64,000 bases of DNA from the NCBI RefSeq assembly GCF_000026185.1, contig NC_010694.1:186001-250000 (forward strand), read 5' to 3'. The notes under the pieces were generated by a model, which saw nothing but the letters and a program-made list of their open reading frames with translations, was not told the DNA's origin and made no database searches. The position numbers and the translations under genes are program-made. This document shows, one piece after another, positions 34,279 through 45,738 of this stretch (its first letter is position 1; each line of letters begins with the position of its first letter). Origin of the DNA: Erwinia tasmaniensis Et1/99 (lineage in GTDB: Bacteria; Pseudomonadota; Gammaproteobacteria; Enterobacterales; Enterobacteriaceae).

Positions 34279-34300
34279 AAATCAAGCCTGATTTCGAAAG

Positions 34301-34335
34301 AACCCCCGCACCGAAAGGTCCGGGGGTTTTTTTTT
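34301..34335 (+). terminator. ilvGMEDA attenuator terminator
   Basis: AACCCCCG... pairs with ...CGGGGGTT around CACCGAAAGGTC, followed by nine T, 23 bp after the ilvL stop. Together with ilvL it forms the classical multivalent attenuator. Confidence 0.95.
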
Positions 34336-34418
34336 ATCAGGTCATCAAATACAGAGGTACGGATATCGAATAGCAGCATAATATGCTGCTCTCGCCGGCA
34401 AGAGGTGGTGGAATAACT

Positions 34419-36065
34419 ATGAATGGTGCTCAGTGGGTAGTTCAATCTTTGCGTGCACAGGGAGTCGAAACCGTTTTCGGCTACCCGGGCGGTGCAATCA
34501 TGCCGGTTTATGACGCGCTTTATGACGGCGGGGTCGAACACCTGCTGTGTCGCCACGAGCAGGGTGCGGCTATGGCCGCGATCGGTTATGCCCGTGCTAC
34601 CGGCAAAGTCGGCGTTTGCATCGCGACTTCGGGGCCGGGTGCGACTAACCTGATCACCGGGTTGGCTGACGCCATGCTTGACTCTGTGCCCATTGTTGCC
34701 ATCACCGGGCAGGTTTCTTCAGCGGTGATGGGAACCGATGCCTTTCAGGAAATCGACGTTCTGGGCCTGTCGCTGGCCTGTACTAAACACAGCTTCCTTG
34801 TTGAATCGCTTGCTGAACTGCCGTCGGTGTTGGCTGAAGCGTTTGCCATCGCTAAATCGGGCCGCCCGGGGCCGGTGCTGGTCGATATCCCTAAAGATAT
34901 ACAGCTGGCTCATGGCGAATTAACCGCGCACCTGATGCCGGTTGAGCCGGAGATGGCGCACCCTGACACAGAATTGCAGCAGGCGCGTGAGCTGCTGGCG
35001 CGATCTAAAAAACCCATCCTGTATGTTGGCGGTGGAGTAGGCATGGCGAATGCGGTTGATGCCCTGCGTGCTTTCGCCAGCGCCAGCGGAATTCCTACCG
35101 TTGCCACCCTGAAGGGGTTGGGTACGCCGGATGCAGATGATGCCTGTTATCTGGGGATGCTGGGGATGCACGGAACGAAAGCGGCAAACCTTGCGGTCCA
35201 GCGCTGTGACCTGCTGATCGCCGTTGGCGCACGTTTCGACGACCGGGTCACCGGGAAACTCGACACCTTTGCACCCCATGCCAGCGTAATCCATCTTGAT
35301 ATCGACCCGGCTGAACTGCATAAGCTGCGCCGGGCGCACGTTGGGCTGCAGGGTGATATCAATAAGCTGTTACCGGATTTACATCAGCCGGCAGACATCA
35401 GCGCCTGGCGCGAAGAGGTCATTGCCTTAAAAGCCGGGCACGGCTGGCGTTACGATCATCCGGGTGAAGCCATTTATGCCCCGCTGCTGCTGAAGCAGCT
35501 GTCAGACCGCAAACCACAGAGCGCGGTCGTCACCACCGATGTGGGTCAGCACCAGATGTGGACCGCCCAACACATGCGCTTCAACCGCCCGGAAAACTTC
35601 ATTACCTCGAGCGGGCTGGGCACGATGGGCTTCGGACTGCCTGCCGCCGTTGGAGCACAGGTTGCCCGACCGGATGACACGGTGATCTGCGTCTCCGGCG
35701 ATGGTTCCTTTATGATGAACGTCCAGGAGCTGGGTACGATTAAGCGCAAACAGCTGCCGGTAAAAATTCTGCTGTTGGATAATCAACGTCTGGGTATGGT
35801 ACGCCAGTGGCAACAGCTGTTCTTCGAAGAGCGCTACAGTGAAACCAACTTGTCCGATAACCCCGATTTCCTCGTGCTGGCCAGCGCTTTCGGGATTAAA
35901 GGCCAGCGTATTACGCGAAAAGATCAGGTCGATGCCGCATTAGATGAGCTGTTGCACAGTGAAGGTCCCTACCTGCTTCATGTGGCGATTGACGAACATG
36001 AGAACGTCTGGCCTCTGGTGCCGCCGGGTGCCAGCAATGAAAATATGATGGAGAGAACCGCATGA
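34419..36065 (+). CDS. ilvG: Acetolactate synthase II, large subunit
   Basis: ThDP-dependent condensation of pyruvate with pyruvate or 2-ketobutyrate in Val/Ile synthesis. 548 residues from ATG 34419 ([15 protein letters not shown]). The frame is intact, in contrast to the frameshifted ilvG of E. coli K-12, so the strain should make the valine-resistant isozyme. Motifs: [30 protein letters not shown], and ThDP-binding [14 protein letters not shown]. It overlaps ilvM by 4 bp (ATGA). Confidence 0.98.
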   Translation: MNGAQWVVQSLRAQGVETVFGYPGGAIMPVYDALYDGGVEHLLCRHEQGAAMAAIGYARATGKVGVCIATSGPGATNLITGLADAMLDSVPIVAITGQVSSAVMGTDAFQEIDVLGLSLACTKHSFLVESLAELPSVLAEAFAIAKSGRPGPVLVDIPKDIQLAHGELTAHLMPVEPEMAHPDTELQQARELLARSKKPILYVGGGVGMANAVDALRAFASASGIPTVATLKGLGTPDADDACYLGMLGMHGTKAANLAVQRCDLLIAVGARFDDRVTGKLDTFAPHASVIHLDIDPAELHKLRRAHVGLQGDINKLLPDLHQPADISAWREEVIALKAGHGWRYDHPGEAIYAPLLLKQLSDRKPQSAVVTTDVGQHQMWTAQHMRFNRPENFITSSGLGTMGFGLPAAVGAQVARPDDTVICVSGDGSFMMNVQELGTIKRKQLPVKILLLDNQRLGMVRQWQQLFFEERYSETNLSDNPDFLVLASAFGIKGQRITRKDQVDAALDELLHSEGPYLLHVAIDEHENVWPLVPPGASNENMMERTA

Positions 36066-36319
36066 AACAGCATCAATTGTCTATAGAAGCGCGCTTTCGA
36101 CCAGAAATACTGGAGCGCATTTTGCGCGTCGTTCGCCACCGTGGTTTTCAGGTGTGCTCAATGAATATGGCATCGCTGACCAATACCTCCAATATTAATA
36201 TTGAGATGATCGTTGCCAGCCAGCGCTCCGTCGATTTACTGTCAACGCAGCTAAGTAAATTAATGGATGTTGCCTGCGTTCAGATCCAACAACAAACAAC
36301 ACAACAAATCCGCGCATAA
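36062..36319 (+). CDS. ilvM: Acetolactate synthase II, small regulatory subunit
   Basis: 85-residue ACT-domain subunit that stabilises Ilv[24 protein letters not shown] and the segment [11 protein letters not shown] are conserved with E. coli IlvM. Start overlaps the ilvG stop, translation coupled. 18 bp to ilvE. Confidence 0.97.
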   Translation: MKQHQLSIEARFRPEILERILRVVRHRGFQVCSMNMASLTNTSNINIEMIVASQRSVDLLSTQLSKLMDVACVQIQQQTTQQIRA

Positions 36320-36337
36320 GCGCGCAAGGAAACAAGA

Positions 36338-37264
36338 ATGACGAAGAAAGCAGACTTTATCTGGTTCAATGGCGAGATGGTCAAGTGGGAAGAGGCGAAA
36401 GTCAGCGTCATGTCTCACGCATTGCACTACGGCACGTCGGTATTTGAAGGCGTCCGCTGCTATGACTCGCACAAAGGGCCGGTGGTCTTCCGCCATCGTG
36501 AACATATGCAGCGCCTGCGCGATTCGGCAAAAATCTATCGTTTTCCGGTGAGCCTGAGCGTTGATGAGCTGATGGAAGCCTGCCGTGCCACCTTGCGCAA
36601 AAACAACCTGAAAAGTGCTTATATTCGTCCTCTGGTGTTTGTCGGTGATGTCGGCCTGGGCGTCAACCCGCCGGACGGCTATGAAACTGACGTCATTATC
36701 GCCGCCTTCCCGTGGGGTGCGTACCTGGGCGCGGAAGCGCTGGAGCAGGGTATCGACGCGATGGTCTCGTCGTGGAACCGCGTTGCGCCAAACACTCTGC
36801 CAACGGCAGCAAAAGCCGGCGGCAACTACCTGTCATCGCTGCTGGTCGGTAGTGAAGCTCGCCGCCACGGTTATCAGGAAGGCATCGCGCTGGATACCCA
36901 AGGCTATATCTCTGAAGGGGCCGGTGAAAACCTGTTCGAAGTCAAAGACGGCATCCTGTTCACGCCGCCATTTACCTCGTCAGCGCTGCCGGGCATTACC
37001 CGCGATGCGATCATCAAACTGGCACAGGATATGGGTATTGAAGTGCGTGAGCAGGTGCTGTCACGCGAATCCCTGTACCTGGCCGACGAAGTCTTTATGT
37101 CAGGCACCGCCGCAGAGATCACTCCGGTGCGCAGCGTAGACGGCATTCAGGTTGGCGAAGGCAAGCGTGGCCCGGTCACCGCACGTATTCAGTCTGCGTT
37201 CTTTGGCCTGTTCACCGGCGAAACCGAAGATAAATGGGGCTGGTTGGATCCGGTTAACCCATAA
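36338..37264 (+). CDS. ilvE: Branched-chain amino-acid aminotransferase
   Basis: Last step of Leu, Ile and Val synthesis, PLP-dependent class IV aminotransferase. 308 residues: ADFIWFNGEMVKWEEAKVS, LHYGTSVFEGVRCY, PTAAKAGGNYLSSLL with the PLP lysine, EGAGENLFEV and SGTAAEITPV. AAGGA before ATG. 63 bp then ilvD. Confidence 0.98.
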   Translation: MTKKADFIWFNGEMVKWEEAKVSVMSHALHYGTSVFEGVRCYDSHKGPVVFRHREHMQRLRDSAKIYRFPVSLSVDELMEACRATLRKNNLKSAYIRPLVFVGDVGLGVNPPDGYETDVIIAAFPWGAYLGAEALEQGIDAMVSSWNRVAPNTLPTAAKAGGNYLSSLLVGSEARRHGYQEGIALDTQGYISEGAGENLFEVKDGILFTPPFTSSALPGITRDAIIKLAQDMGIEVREQVLSRESLYLADEVFMSGTAAEITPVRSVDGIQVGEGKRGPVTARIQSAFFGLFTGETEDKWGWLDPVNP

Positions 37265-37327
37265 AAATTTTTTTTCGCGGTCGTCAACAGACGGCCGCGC
37301 ACTGTCTGATTTCTGGAGTATAAGAGC

Positions 37328-39178
37328 ATGCCAAAGTACCGTTCTGCCACCACCACCCACGGACGTAACATGGCGGGTGCGCGCGCCCTGTGGCGCGCCA
37401 CAGGAATGACCGACGATGATTTCGGCAAGCCGATCATTGCGGTAGTTAACTCCTTTACGCAGTTTGTACCGGGTCACGTTCATCTGCGCGATCTGGGTAA
37501 GCTGGTGGCAGAGGAGATCGAAGCGTCCGGCGGCGTGGCGAAAGAGTTCAACACTATCGCGGTGGATGATGGCATCGCCATGGGCCACGGCGGCATGCTG
37601 TATTCTCTGCCGTCGCGCGAGCTGATCGCCGACTCGGTAGAATACATGGTCAATGCGCACTGTGCTGATGCCATGGTCTGTATCTCCAACTGTGACAAAA
37701 TCACCCCAGGCATGCTGATGGCGTCACTGCGCCTGAACATTCCGGTGATCTTCGTGTCCGGCGGCCCGATGGAAGCCGGTAAAACCAAGCTGTCTGATAA
37801 AATCATCAAGCTGGATCTGGTCGATGCCATGATCCAGGGCGCAAACCCGAACGTTAGCGATGCCGATAGCGATCAAATTGAGCGCTCTGCCTGTCCGACC
37901 TGCGGTTCCTGCTCCGGCATGTTTACCGCTAACTCAATGAACTGTCTGACCGAAGCGCTGGGTCTGTCGCAGCCGGGGAACGGCTCGCTGCTGGCCACCC
38001 ATGCAGATCGCCGCGAACTGTTTCTTAACGCGGGTCGTCGTATCGTTGCACTGACTAAGCGTTACTACGAGCAGGATGACGAAAGCGCGCTGCCGCGCAA
38101 CATCGCCAGCAAAGCGGCGTTCGAAAACGCCATGACGCTGGATATCGCGATGGGTGGTTCCACTAACACCGTGCTGCACCTGCTGGCGGCGGCACAGGAA
38201 GGGGAAATCGACTTCGATATCTCCGACATCGACAGGCTCTCGCGCCTGGTTCCGCATCTGTGCAAAGTGGCTCCCAGCACCCCGAAATATCACATGGAAG
38301 ATGTCCACCGTGCCGGCGGCGTGCTCGGCATTCTCGGCGAACTGGATCGCGCCGGGCTGATGGACAACAGCGTGCGCAATATTTTGGGCCTGAGCCTGCG
38401 TGAAACGCTGGATCGCTACGACATTATGCTGACGCAGGATGACGCGGTGAAAAAGATGTTCCGCGCCGGCCCGGCCGGTATTCGTACCACGCAGGCGTTC
38501 TCACAGGACACCCGCTGGGAAACGCTGGACGACGATCGCCAGCACGGCTGTATTCGCGCCCGTGAGTTCGCCTTCAGCCAGGACGGGGGGCTGGCGGTGC
38601 TGTACGGCAACCTGGCGGAAAATGGCTGTATCGTGAAGACCGCCGGCGTTGACGAAGGCAGCCTGGTCTTCAGCGGCCCGGCCAAAGTGTACGAAAGCCA
38701 GGATGACGCGGTGGCGGCGATCCTCGGCGGCAAAGTGGTGGCAGGTGATGTGGTGGTGATCCGCTACGAAGGTCCGAAAGGCGGGCCGGGCATGCAGGAA
38801 ATGCTCTATCCCACCACCTATCTGAAATCGATGGGGTTGGGTAAAGCCTGTGCGCTGATCACCGATGGCCGTTTCTCCGGCGGAACCTCCGGGCTGTCGA
38901 TCGGTCATGCTTCGCCGGAAGCGGCCAGCGGCGGCACCATCGCGCTGGTGAAAGATGGCGACATCATTAATATCGATATCCCACAGCGCGGTATTCAGCT
39001 GGACGTGGCGGAAAACGAGCTGGCCGCGCGGCGTCTGGAAGAAGATGCCCGTGGCGAAGCGGCCTATACCCCGCACGGGCGTGAGCGTCAGGTCTCCTTT
39101 GCTTTGCGCGCCTACGCAACGTTGGCCACCAGCGCCGACAAAGGTGCCGTACGTGATAAAAGTAAGCTGGGAGGCTAA
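37328..39178 (+). CDS. ilvD: Dihydroxy-acid dehydratase
   Basis: Fe-S dehydratase of the IlvD/Edd family. 616 residues, same as E. coli. [26 protein letters not shown], the cysteine segments [12 protein letters not shown] and [18 protein letters not shown] that bind the cluster, and [14 protein letters not shown] near the C-terminus. 5 bp before ilvA. Confidence 0.98.
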   Translation: MPKYRSATTTHGRNMAGARALWRATGMTDDDFGKPIIAVVNSFTQFVPGHVHLRDLGKLVAEEIEASGGVAKEFNTIAVDDGIAMGHGGMLYSLPSRELIADSVEYMVNAHCADAMVCISNCDKITPGMLMASLRLNIPVIFVSGGPMEAGKTKLSDKIIKLDLVDAMIQGANPNVSDADSDQIERSACPTCGSCSGMFTANSMNCLTEALGLSQPGNGSLLATHADRRELFLNAGRRIVALTKRYYEQDDESALPRNIASKAAFENAMTLDIAMGGSTNTVLHLLAAAQEGEIDFDISDIDRLSRLVPHLCKVAPSTPKYHMEDVHRAGGVLGILGELDRAGLMDNSVRNILGLSLRETLDRYDIMLTQDDAVKKMFRAGPAGIRTTQAFSQDTRWETLDDDRQHGCIRAREFAFSQDGGLAVLYGNLAENGCIVKTAGVDEGSLVFSGPAKVYESQDDAVAAILGGKVVAGDVVVIRYEGPKGGPGMQEMLYPTTYLKSMGLGKACALITDGRFSGGTSGLSIGHASPEAASGGTIALVKDGDIINIDIPQRGIQLDVAENELAARRLEEDARGEAAYTPHGRERQVSFALRAYATLATSADKGAVRDKSKLGG

Positions 39179-39183
39179 CAAAA

Positions 39184-40728
39184 ATGGCTGAGTCTCAACC
39201 GCTGTCCGCACAACCCAGTGGCGCTGAATATCTGCGCGCGGTACTGCGCGCGCCGGTCTATGAAGCTGCACAGGTTACCCCGTTGCAGAAAATGGAAAAG
39301 ATCTCTGCGCGCCTCGGCAATACGATTTTAGTGAAGCGTGAAGATCGCCAGCCGGTGCACAGCTTCAAGCTGCGCGGTGCCTATGCGATGATCGCCGGGC
39401 TGAATGAAGATCAGAAAGCGCAGGGGGTGGTGACCGCGTCGGCGGGTAACCATGCTCAGGGCGTGGCGCTGTCGGCGACTAAGTTAGGCATCAAGTCCCT
39501 GATCGTGATGCCGGTTGCCACGGCAGATATCAAAGTCGATGCGGTGCGGGCGTTTGGCGGTGAGGCTTACCTGTTTGGTGCCAACTTTGACGAAGCCAAA
39601 GCCAAAGCGCTGGAGCTGGCGCAGCAGCACGGCTACACCTTCGTGCCGCCCTTCGATCATCCGATGGTGATCGCCGGGCAGGGCACGCTGGCGATGGAGC
39701 TGCTACAGCAGGATGCTCACCTCGATCGCATATTTGTGCCGGTGGGCGGCGGCGGGCTGGCGGCAGGTGTTGCGGTGCTGATCAAGCAGCTGATGCCGCA
39801 GATCAAAGTGATTGCCGTAGAGGCCGCAGATTCAGCCTGCCTGAAGGCGGCGCTGGATGCGGGTCATCCGGTCGATCTGCCGCGCGTTGGGCTGTTTGCC
39901 GAAGGCGTAGCGGTAAAACGTATCGGCAGCGAAACCTTCCGTTTGTGCCAGGCGTATCTTGACGACATCGTGACCGTTGACAGCGATGCGATCTGCGCCG
40001 CCGTGAAAGATCTGTTTGACGATGTGCGGGCGGTAGCCGAGCCGTCAGGGGCGTTGGCGTTGGCAGGGATGAAAAAGTATATTCAGCAGCACCAGATCAA
40101 GGGAGAGCGCCTTGCTCACGTGCTGTCCGGGGCCAACGTTAACTTCCACGGGTTGCGTTACGTTTCCGAGCGCTGCGAACTGGGCGAACAGCGGGAAGCG
40201 CTGCTGGCCGTCACCATCCCGGAGCAGAAGGGCAGCTTTCTGCGCTTCTGCCAGCTGCTGGGAGGGCGTGCGGTAACCGAGTTTAACTACCGCTATGCCA
40301 ATGCTGACGATGCCTGCATTTTCGTCGGCGTGCGCCTGACGCGGGGAGCGGAAGAGCGGCAGGAGATCCTGCAACTGTTGGGCGAAGGCGGCTACAAGGT
40401 GGTGGATCTGTCCGACGACGAAATGGCGAAGCTGCACGTGCGCTATATGGTTGGCGGGCGTCCTTCTAAACCGCTGCGCGAGCGCCTGTTCAGCTTTGAG
40501 TTCCCGGAAGCGCCGGGAGCGCTGCTGCGTTTCCTACAGACGCTGGGCACCCACTGGAATATCTCGCTGTTCCACTATCGCAGTCATGGCACCGACTACG
40601 GTCGCGTGCTGGCGGCCTTTGAGCTGAGCGACAGCGAGCCGCAGTTTGAAGAGCATCTGGCGGCGCTGGGTTATGACTTCCATGATGAAAGTGATAACCC
40701 GTCGTTCCGTTTCTTCCTCGCGGGTTAA
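39184..40728 (+). CDS. ilvA: Threonine deaminase (biosynthetic)
   Basis: First step of isoleucine synthesis, inhibited by isoleucine. 514 residues: PLP lysine in REDRQPVHSFKLRGAY, ASAGNHAQGVA, GGGGLAAGVAV, then two C-terminal ACT-like regulatory domains (ERREALLAVTIPEQKGSFLRFC and RERLFSFEFPEAPGALLRFL). Last gene of ilvGMEDA. Its stop codon overlaps the ilvY stop on the other strand. Confidence 0.98.
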   Translation: MAESQPLSAQPSGAEYLRAVLRAPVYEAAQVTPLQKMEKISARLGNTILVKREDRQPVHSFKLRGAYAMIAGLNEDQKAQGVVTASAGNHAQGVALSATKLGIKSLIVMPVATADIKVDAVRAFGGEAYLFGANFDEAKAKALELAQQHGYTFVPPFDHPMVIAGQGTLAMELLQQDAHLDRIFVPVGGGGLAAGVAVLIKQLMPQIKVIAVEAADSACLKAALDAGHPVDLPRVGLFAEGVAVKRIGSETFRLCQAYLDDIVTVDSDAICAAVKDLFDDVRAVAEPSGALALAGMKKYIQQHQIKGERLAHVLSGANVNFHGLRYVSERCELGEQREALLAVTIPEQKGSFLRFCQLLGGRAVTEFNYRYANADDACIFVGVRLTRGAEERQEILQLLGEGGYKVVDLSDDEMAKLHVRYMVGGRPSKPLRERLFSFEFPEAPGALLRFLQTLGTHWNISLFHYRSHGTDYGRVLAAFELSDSEPQFEEHLAALGYDFHDESDNPSFRFFLAG

Positions 40729-41606
40729 AGCAGTTTCCAGAAAGCATCAATCAGCGGCTCCAGGAGCCGCTTTTTTTGTACGCATACACCCAGCTCCAGC
40801 GGGGCGACCATCTCCACGTCTGCCAGTTCCAAAATGCGGTTGCGCACCGCCTCTGGGCTGTTTTCCAGCACCACGTCCGGCAGCAGGGCGATCCCACAGC
40901 CAACCGCCACCATCGAGACAATCGCCTCATGCCCGGACACCGTGGCATAGATCTGTGGGTTGGCGATGCGGCGGTGACGGAACCAAAGGTCGATGCGGCG
41001 GCGCGAAGGCCCCTGGTCGGGCAGAATAAAGGGGATCTGCGACCAGTCGGGCTCCGGCTGCGTTGCCAGCGTGCGTACCGGGCAGGGCAGCGCCGGGGCT
41101 ATCAGCACTAACGGGATCAGCCCCAGCGGGGTAAAGCCTACGCTGGCGGGAAGGGTTTCCGGCCGTCCGGCAATGGCGAGATCCATCTCTCCGGACTGCA
41201 CTTTTTCCACCGCATCGGCGGCATCACCGGTGGTCAGCTTGATTTCAACCAGAGGGTGCTCGGCGCGAAAACGGTCGAGGATCGGCGGCAGATGGCTGTA
41301 GGCGGCCGTTACCGAGCAAAACAGCCTTAACTCTCCGCTGAGTGACGGGCCGTTTTGTCCGAGCGCGTGGCACATTTGTTGATATTGCAACAGTGTCTGC
41401 TGAGCGAACTGGCGCAGATGTTCACCGGCATCGGTCAGGGTCACCGTGCGGTTATCGCGTAAAAAAAGCGTCTGGCCGAGGTCGTCTTCCAGCCGCTGGA
41501 TCTGCCGCGACAGCGTTGACGGACTGACGTGCATGGCGCGTGCGCTGCGCGCGAAATGTCGGCTGTCAGCAAGATGGAGAAACAGTTTCAGGTCACGCAG
41601 ATCCAT
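40725..41606 (-). CDS. ilvY: LysR-type activator of ilvC
   Basis: 293-residue regulator that activates ilvC in response to acetolactate or acetohydroxybutyrate and represses itself. [40 protein letters not shown] is the winged [13 protein letters not shown]..., the effector-binding domain, follows. Its 3' end (40753-40777) contains the terminator that would stop ilvGMEDA on the other strand. Divergent from ilvC with operator-like sites between. Confidence 0.97.
   Translation of the reverse strand: MDLRDLKLFLHLADSRHFARSARAMHVSPSTLSRQIQRLEDDLGQTLFLRDNRTVTLTDAGEHLRQFAQQTLLQYQQMCHALGQNGPSLSGELRLFCSVTAAYSHLPPILDRFRAEHPLVEIKLTTGDAADAVEKVQSGEMDLAIAGRPETLPASVGFTPLGLIPLVLIAPALPCPVRTLATQPEPDWSQIPFILPDQGPSRRRIDLWFRHRRIANPQIYATVSGHEAIVSMVAVGCGIALLPDVVLENSPEAVRNRILELADVEMVAPLELGVCVQKKRLLEPLIDAFWKLL
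40754..40777 (+). terminator. Terminator of ilvGMEDA, embedded in ilvY coding sequence
   Basis: GCGGCTC (40754-40760) pairs with GAGCCGC (40764-40770) and is followed by seven T. It lies 26 bp after the ilvA stop and therefore inside the last codons of ilvY on the other strand. Confidence 0.88.
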
Positions 41607-41629
41607 GGGATTCAGCCTTTGTATTCACG

Positions 41630-41666
41630 TTGCAAAAAGTGCAATATCACGTTGTTAATATATCAA
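41630..41666. promoter_or_regulatory. IlvY operator sites in the ilvY-ilvC promoter region
   Basis: TTGCAAAAAGTGCAA (41630-41644) and TTGTTAATATATCAA (41652-41666) are two tandem LysR-type T-N11-A palindromes, 22 bp apart, in the divergent promoter region, where O1 and O2 lie in E. coli. Confidence 0.8.
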
Positions 41667-41771
41667 TTTAAGCAATGTATTTCCTGTCATATGATAAGGT
41701 CTATTCAGGGCAGGGGAATCAATGCCCGGACAACAAACAATAATGCGAACACAACCTCATACGGAGTACCC

Positions 41772-43250
41772 ATGGCTAACTATTTCAACACGTTGAATCT
41801 GCGCAACCAGCTGGCGCAATTAGGCAAATGCCGTTTTATGGCGCGCGAAGAATTTGCTGATGAAGCCAGCTACCTGAAGGGTAAAAAAGTCGTCATCGTA
41901 GGTTGTGGTGCTCAGGGCCTGAATCAGGGTCTGAATATGCGTGATTCCGGTCTGGACATTGCTTACGCACTGCGTGCTGAAGCCATCGCCGAAAAGCGCG
42001 CCTCATGGCGTAAAGCGACTGAAAACGGCTTCAAGGTGGGCACCTATGAAGAGCTGATCCCACAGGCTGACCTGGTGGTTAACCTGACGCCGGACAAACA
42101 GCACACGTCAGTGGTACAGGCGGTTCAGCCTCTGATGAAAGACGGCGCTGCGCTGGGTTACTCGCACGGTTTTAACATTGTTGAAGTGGGCGAGCAGGTA
42201 CGCAAAGACGTCACGGTAGTGATGGTTGCGCCAAAATGCCCTGGTACAGAGGTTCGTGAAGAGTACAAACGCGGTTTCGGCGTCCCTACGCTGATCGCCG
42301 TTCACCCGGAAAACGATCCGAAAGGCGAAGGCATGGCGATTGCTAAGGCCTGGGCTGCCGCAACGGGCGGCCACCGCGCGGGCGTGCTGGAGTCATCCTT
42401 CGTGGCCGAGGTGAAGTCTGACCTGATGGGCGAGCAGACTATTCTGTGCGGCATGTTACAGGCCGGTTCGCTGCTGTGCTTTGATAAGCTGGTAGCAGAA
42501 GGTACCGACGCGGCCTATGCGGAAAAACTGATCCAGTTCGGTTGGGAAACCATTACCGAAGCGCTGAAGCAGGGTGGCATTACCCTGATGATGGATCGCC
42601 TGTCTAACCCGGCTAAAGTGCGTGCCTATGCGCTGTCTGAGCAGCTGAAAACCATCATGGCTCCGCTGTTCCAGAAGCATATGGATGACATCATCTCCGG
42701 TGAATTCTCATCCGGCATGATGGCTGACTGGGCCAACGATGATAAAAAACTGCTGGGCTGGCGTGAAGAGACCGGTAAAACCGCGTTTGAAACCGCCGCA
42801 CAGTTCGAGGGTAAAATCGGCGAGCAGGATTACTTTGACCAGGGCGTGGTCATGATCGCGATGGTTAAGGCCGGCGTTGAGCTGGCGTTTGAAACCATGG
42901 TTGCTGCCGGGATCGTTGAAGAGTCCGCTTACTACGAATCCCTGCACGAGCTGCCGCTGATTGCCAACACCATCGCGCGTAAGCGTCTGTATGAAATGAA
43001 TGTGGTTATCTCTGATACCGCCGAATACGGTAACTACCTGTTCTCTTACGCGGCGGTACCGCTGTTGCAAGAGTTTATGACCACCCTTCAGGCGGGCGAT
43101 CTGGGCAAACAGGCGCAGACGTCAACCAGCGTTGATAACGCGCAGCTGCGCGATGTTAACGAAGCGATCCGTCACCACGATATCGAAACCGTTGGCCGCA
43201 AACTGCGCGGTTATATGACCGATATGAAGCGTATTGCGGTAGCAGGCTAA
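41772..43250 (+). CDS. ilvC: Ketol-acid reductoisomerase (class II)
   Basis: NADPH- and Mg-dependent step in Val/Ile synthesis. 492 residues from ATG 41772 ([23 protein letters not shown]). Long, class II form with duplicated C-terminal domain. The nucleotide-binding [21 protein letters not shown] and [22 protein letters not shown] are intact. The frame is open for 81 codons upstream, but that is the promoter region. Confidence 0.98.
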   Translation: MANYFNTLNLRNQLAQLGKCRFMAREEFADEASYLKGKKVVIVGCGAQGLNQGLNMRDSGLDIAYALRAEAIAEKRASWRKATENGFKVGTYEELIPQADLVVNLTPDKQHTSVVQAVQPLMKDGAALGYSHGFNIVEVGEQVRKDVTVVMVAPKCPGTEVREEYKRGFGVPTLIAVHPENDPKGEGMAIAKAWAAATGGHRAGVLESSFVAEVKSDLMGEQTILCGMLQAGSLLCFDKLVAEGTDAAYAEKLIQFGWETITEALKQGGITLMMDRLSNPAKVRAYALSEQLKTIMAPLFQKHMDDIISGEFSSGMMADWANDDKKLLGWREETGKTAFETAAQFEGKIGEQDYFDQGVVMIAMVKAGVELAFETMVAAGIVEESAYYESLHELPLIANTIARKRLYEMNVVISDTAEYGNYLFSYAAVPLLQEFMTTLQAGDLGKQAQTSTSVDNAQLRDVNEAIRHHDIETVGRKLRGYMTDMKRIAVAG

Positions 43251-43282
43251 GATTGCCGGGCGGATACGTTATCCGCCCCGAT

Positions 43283-43310
43283 AAAAAAAGCGCCTCGCGG
43301 CGCTTTTTTT
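43283..43310. terminator. Bidirectional terminator between ilvC and ppiC
   Basis: AAAAAAAGCGCC-TCGC-GGCGCTTTTTTT gives a stem with a T-run on either strand. The right end overlaps the ppiC stop codon. Confidence 0.93.
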
Positions 43311-43590
43311 AGTTGCGGTACAGCACCTTAATGATGTGATACCCGAACTGGGTATGCAGCGGCCCCTGTGGCTCGATCAGCGGGCAGGAAAACACCACTT
43401 TATCGAATGCCGGCACCATTGCACCCTGTTTAAATTCGCCTAAGTGGCCGCCTTTCTTACCCGACGGGCAGGTCGAGTGTTTCTTCGCCAATTTTTCAAA
43501 ATCAGCGCCCTGTTTCAGCTGCTCTAACAGGTCAAGCGCCAGTTTCTCTTCCTTTACCAGAATATGCAGTGCTGCTGCGTTTTTTGCCAT
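43309..43590 (-). CDS. ppiC: Peptidyl-prolyl isomerase C (parvulin)
   Basis: 93-residue cytosolic single-domain parvulin: [37 protein letters not shown] and [14 protein letters not shown] with the active-site histidines and cysteine typical of Par10. Convergent with ilvC, divergent from rep; same place as in E. coli. Confidence 0.97.
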   Translation of the reverse strand: MAKNAAALHILVKEEKLALDLLEQLKQGADFEKLAKKHSTCPSGKKGGHLGEFKQGAMVPAFDKVVFSCPLIEPQGPLHTQFGYHIIKVLYRN

Positions 43591-43678
43591 GATGTTGCCT
43601 TGAGTTATGTGGATTGCGCTCGCTATACTACCACGCTGTCATTCCTGTCCCCCCGCAATTTCACTGGGTAACTTATCT

Positions 43679-45697
43679 ATGCGTCTTAATCCTGGTCAGC
43701 AACACGCCGTGGAATTTGTTACCGGACCCTGTCTGGTACTGGCCGGAGCCGGGTCGGGTAAAACGCGGGTGATCACCAACAAAATTGCCCATCTGATCCG
43801 CGAGTGCGGCTATCAGGCGCGTCATATCGCCGCCGTCACTTTTACCAACAAGGCTTCGCGCGAGATGAAAGAACGCGTGGCGCAAACCCTGGGGCGCAAA
43901 GAAGCGCGCGGGCTGATGATCTCAACCTTCCATACTTTAGGCCTGGAAATCATCAAACGTGAATACGTCGCGCTGGGGATGAAATCAAATTTCTCCCTGT
44001 TTGACGATCAGGATCAGCTGGCGTTGCTGAAGGACTTAACCGAACGGTGGCTGGAAAACGATAAAAATCTGTTGCAGCAGTTGATCTCTACCATCTCAAA
44101 CTGGAAGAACGATTTGATGGACCCGCCGCGTGCGGCCGCGGGCGCACTGTCAGAGCGTGACAAGCTGTTTGCCCACTGTTACGCGTTGTACGATAAGCAC
44201 CTTAAATCCTGTAACGTATTGGATTTCGACGACCTTATCCTGCTGCCCACGCTGCTGTTCCAGCGTAATCTGGAAGTGCGCGAGCGCTGGCAGCAGCGCA
44301 TTCGCTATCTGCTGGTGGATGAATATCAGGACACCAACACCAGCCAGTATGAGCTGGTCAAACTGTTGGTGGGTGCCAGGGCGCGTTTTACCGTGGTGGG
44401 GGATGACGATCAGTCTATTTACTCCTGGCGCGGGGCGCGGCCGCAAAACCTGGTGTTGTTACAGGAGGATTTCCCTGCGTTACAGGTTATTAAACTGGAG
44501 CAGAATTACCGTTCTTCAGAGTGTATTCTTAAAGCGGCTAATATCCTGATTGCCAATAATCCCCACGTTTTTGAAAAACGCCTGTTCTCCGAGCTGGGTT
44601 ATGGTGCCGAGCTGAAAGTGGTGACCGCCAACCATGAAGATCACGAGGCGGAGCGGGTGATCGGTGAGCTGATTGCCCACCACTTCATTAATAAAACGCA
44701 GTACGGGGATTACGCCATTCTCTATCGCGGTAACCATCAGTCGCGCGTCTTTGAGAAGATGCTGATGCAGAACCGTATTCCGTATCGCATTTCGGGCGGC
44801 ACCTCATTTTTCTCGCGCCCGGAAATTAAAGACCTGCTGGCCTATCTGCGGGTGCTGACCAACGCCGACGATGACAGCGCCTTTATGCGTATCGTCAACA
44901 CGCCGCGCCGCGAAATCGGTTCGGCAACCTTGCAGAAGCTGGGCGAGTGGGCCACGCAGCGTAACAAAAGCCTGTTTAACGCCAGCTTCGACGTGGGTCT
45001 GGGGCAAACCCTGACCGGACGCGGGCTGGAGTCGTTACAGCGTTTCACCCACTGGTTACAGGAGATCGCCCGGCTTGCGGAGTGTGAGCCGGTGGCGGCG
45101 GTGCGCGATCTGATCCGTGGCGTTGACTATGAAAGCTGGCTGTTTGAAACCTCGGCCAGCCCGAAAGCGGCCGAAATGCGTATGAAAAACGTCAATACGC
45201 TGTTCCAGTGGATGACGGAAATGCTGGAAGGCAGCGACATTGATGAACCGATGACGCTAACCCAGGTGGTCACACGCTTTACCCTGCGCGATATGATGGA
45301 ACGCGGTGAAAGTGATGAAGGATCCGACCAGGTACAGCTAATGACCCTGCATGCCTCAAAAGGTCTGGAGTTCCCGTACGTCTTTCTGGTGGGTATGGAG
45401 GAAGGGCTGTTACCGCATCAGAGCAGCATTGACGAAAACAACGTTGAAGAAGAGCGTCGCCTGGCCTATGTGGGGATCACCCGCGCGCAGAAGGAGCTGA
45501 CGTTTACCCTGTGCCGCGAACGGCGTCAGTATGGCGAGCTGGTTCGTCCGGAACCAAGCCGTTTTCTCCTGGAACTGCCGCAGGACGATTTACAGTGGGA
45601 AAGCGAACGCAAGGTGGTGAGTGCAGAAGAGCGGATGCAGACCGGGCAAAGTCGGGTCGCCGGTCTGCGTGCAATGTTGGATAAATCCAGGAAATAA
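43679..45697 (+). CDS. rep: ATP-dependent DNA helicase Rep
   Basis: 3'-5' SF1A helicase that clears proteins ahead of the replication fork with PriC/DnaB. 672 residues from ATG 43679 ([20 protein letters not shown]); the frame is open 24 codons upstream without support. Motifs: Walker [23 protein letters not shown] (motif II), [13 protein letters not shown] (III), and [23 protein letters not shown]. The C-terminal DnaB-interaction tail is present. Confidence 0.97.
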   Translation: MRLNPGQQHAVEFVTGPCLVLAGAGSGKTRVITNKIAHLIRECGYQARHIAAVTFTNKASREMKERVAQTLGRKEARGLMISTFHTLGLEIIKREYVALGMKSNFSLFDDQDQLALLKDLTERWLENDKNLLQQLISTISNWKNDLMDPPRAAAGALSERDKLFAHCYALYDKHLKSCNVLDFDDLILLPTLLFQRNLEVRERWQQRIRYLLVDEYQDTNTSQYELVKLLVGARARFTVVGDDDQSIYSWRGARPQNLVLLQEDFPALQVIKLEQNYRSSECILKAANILIANNPHVFEKRLFSELGYGAELKVVTANHEDHEAERVIGELIAHHFINKTQYGDYAILYRGNHQSRVFEKMLMQNRIPYRISGGTSFFSRPEIKDLLAYLRVLTNADDDSAFMRIVNTPRREIGSATLQKLGEWATQRNKSLFNASFDVGLGQTLTGRGLESLQRFTHWLQEIARLAECEPVAAVRDLIRGVDYESWLFETSASPKAAEMRMKNVNTLFQWMTEMLEGSDIDEPMTLTQVVTRFTLRDMMERGESDEGSDQVQLMTLHASKGLEFPYVFLVGMEEGLLPHQSSIDENNVEEERRLAYVGITRAQKELTFTLCRERRQYGELVRPEPSRFLLELPQDDLQWESERKVVSAEERMQTGQSRVAGLRAMLDKSRK

Positions 45698-45738
45698 CGT
45701 CCGCCCTGCATGAGTCAGCGGGATATAAAGCTGCGCTT

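Noticed and set aside
38501-39271. 256-codon minus-strand frame opposite ilvD
   Set aside because: Shadow of ilvD with no supporting start site.
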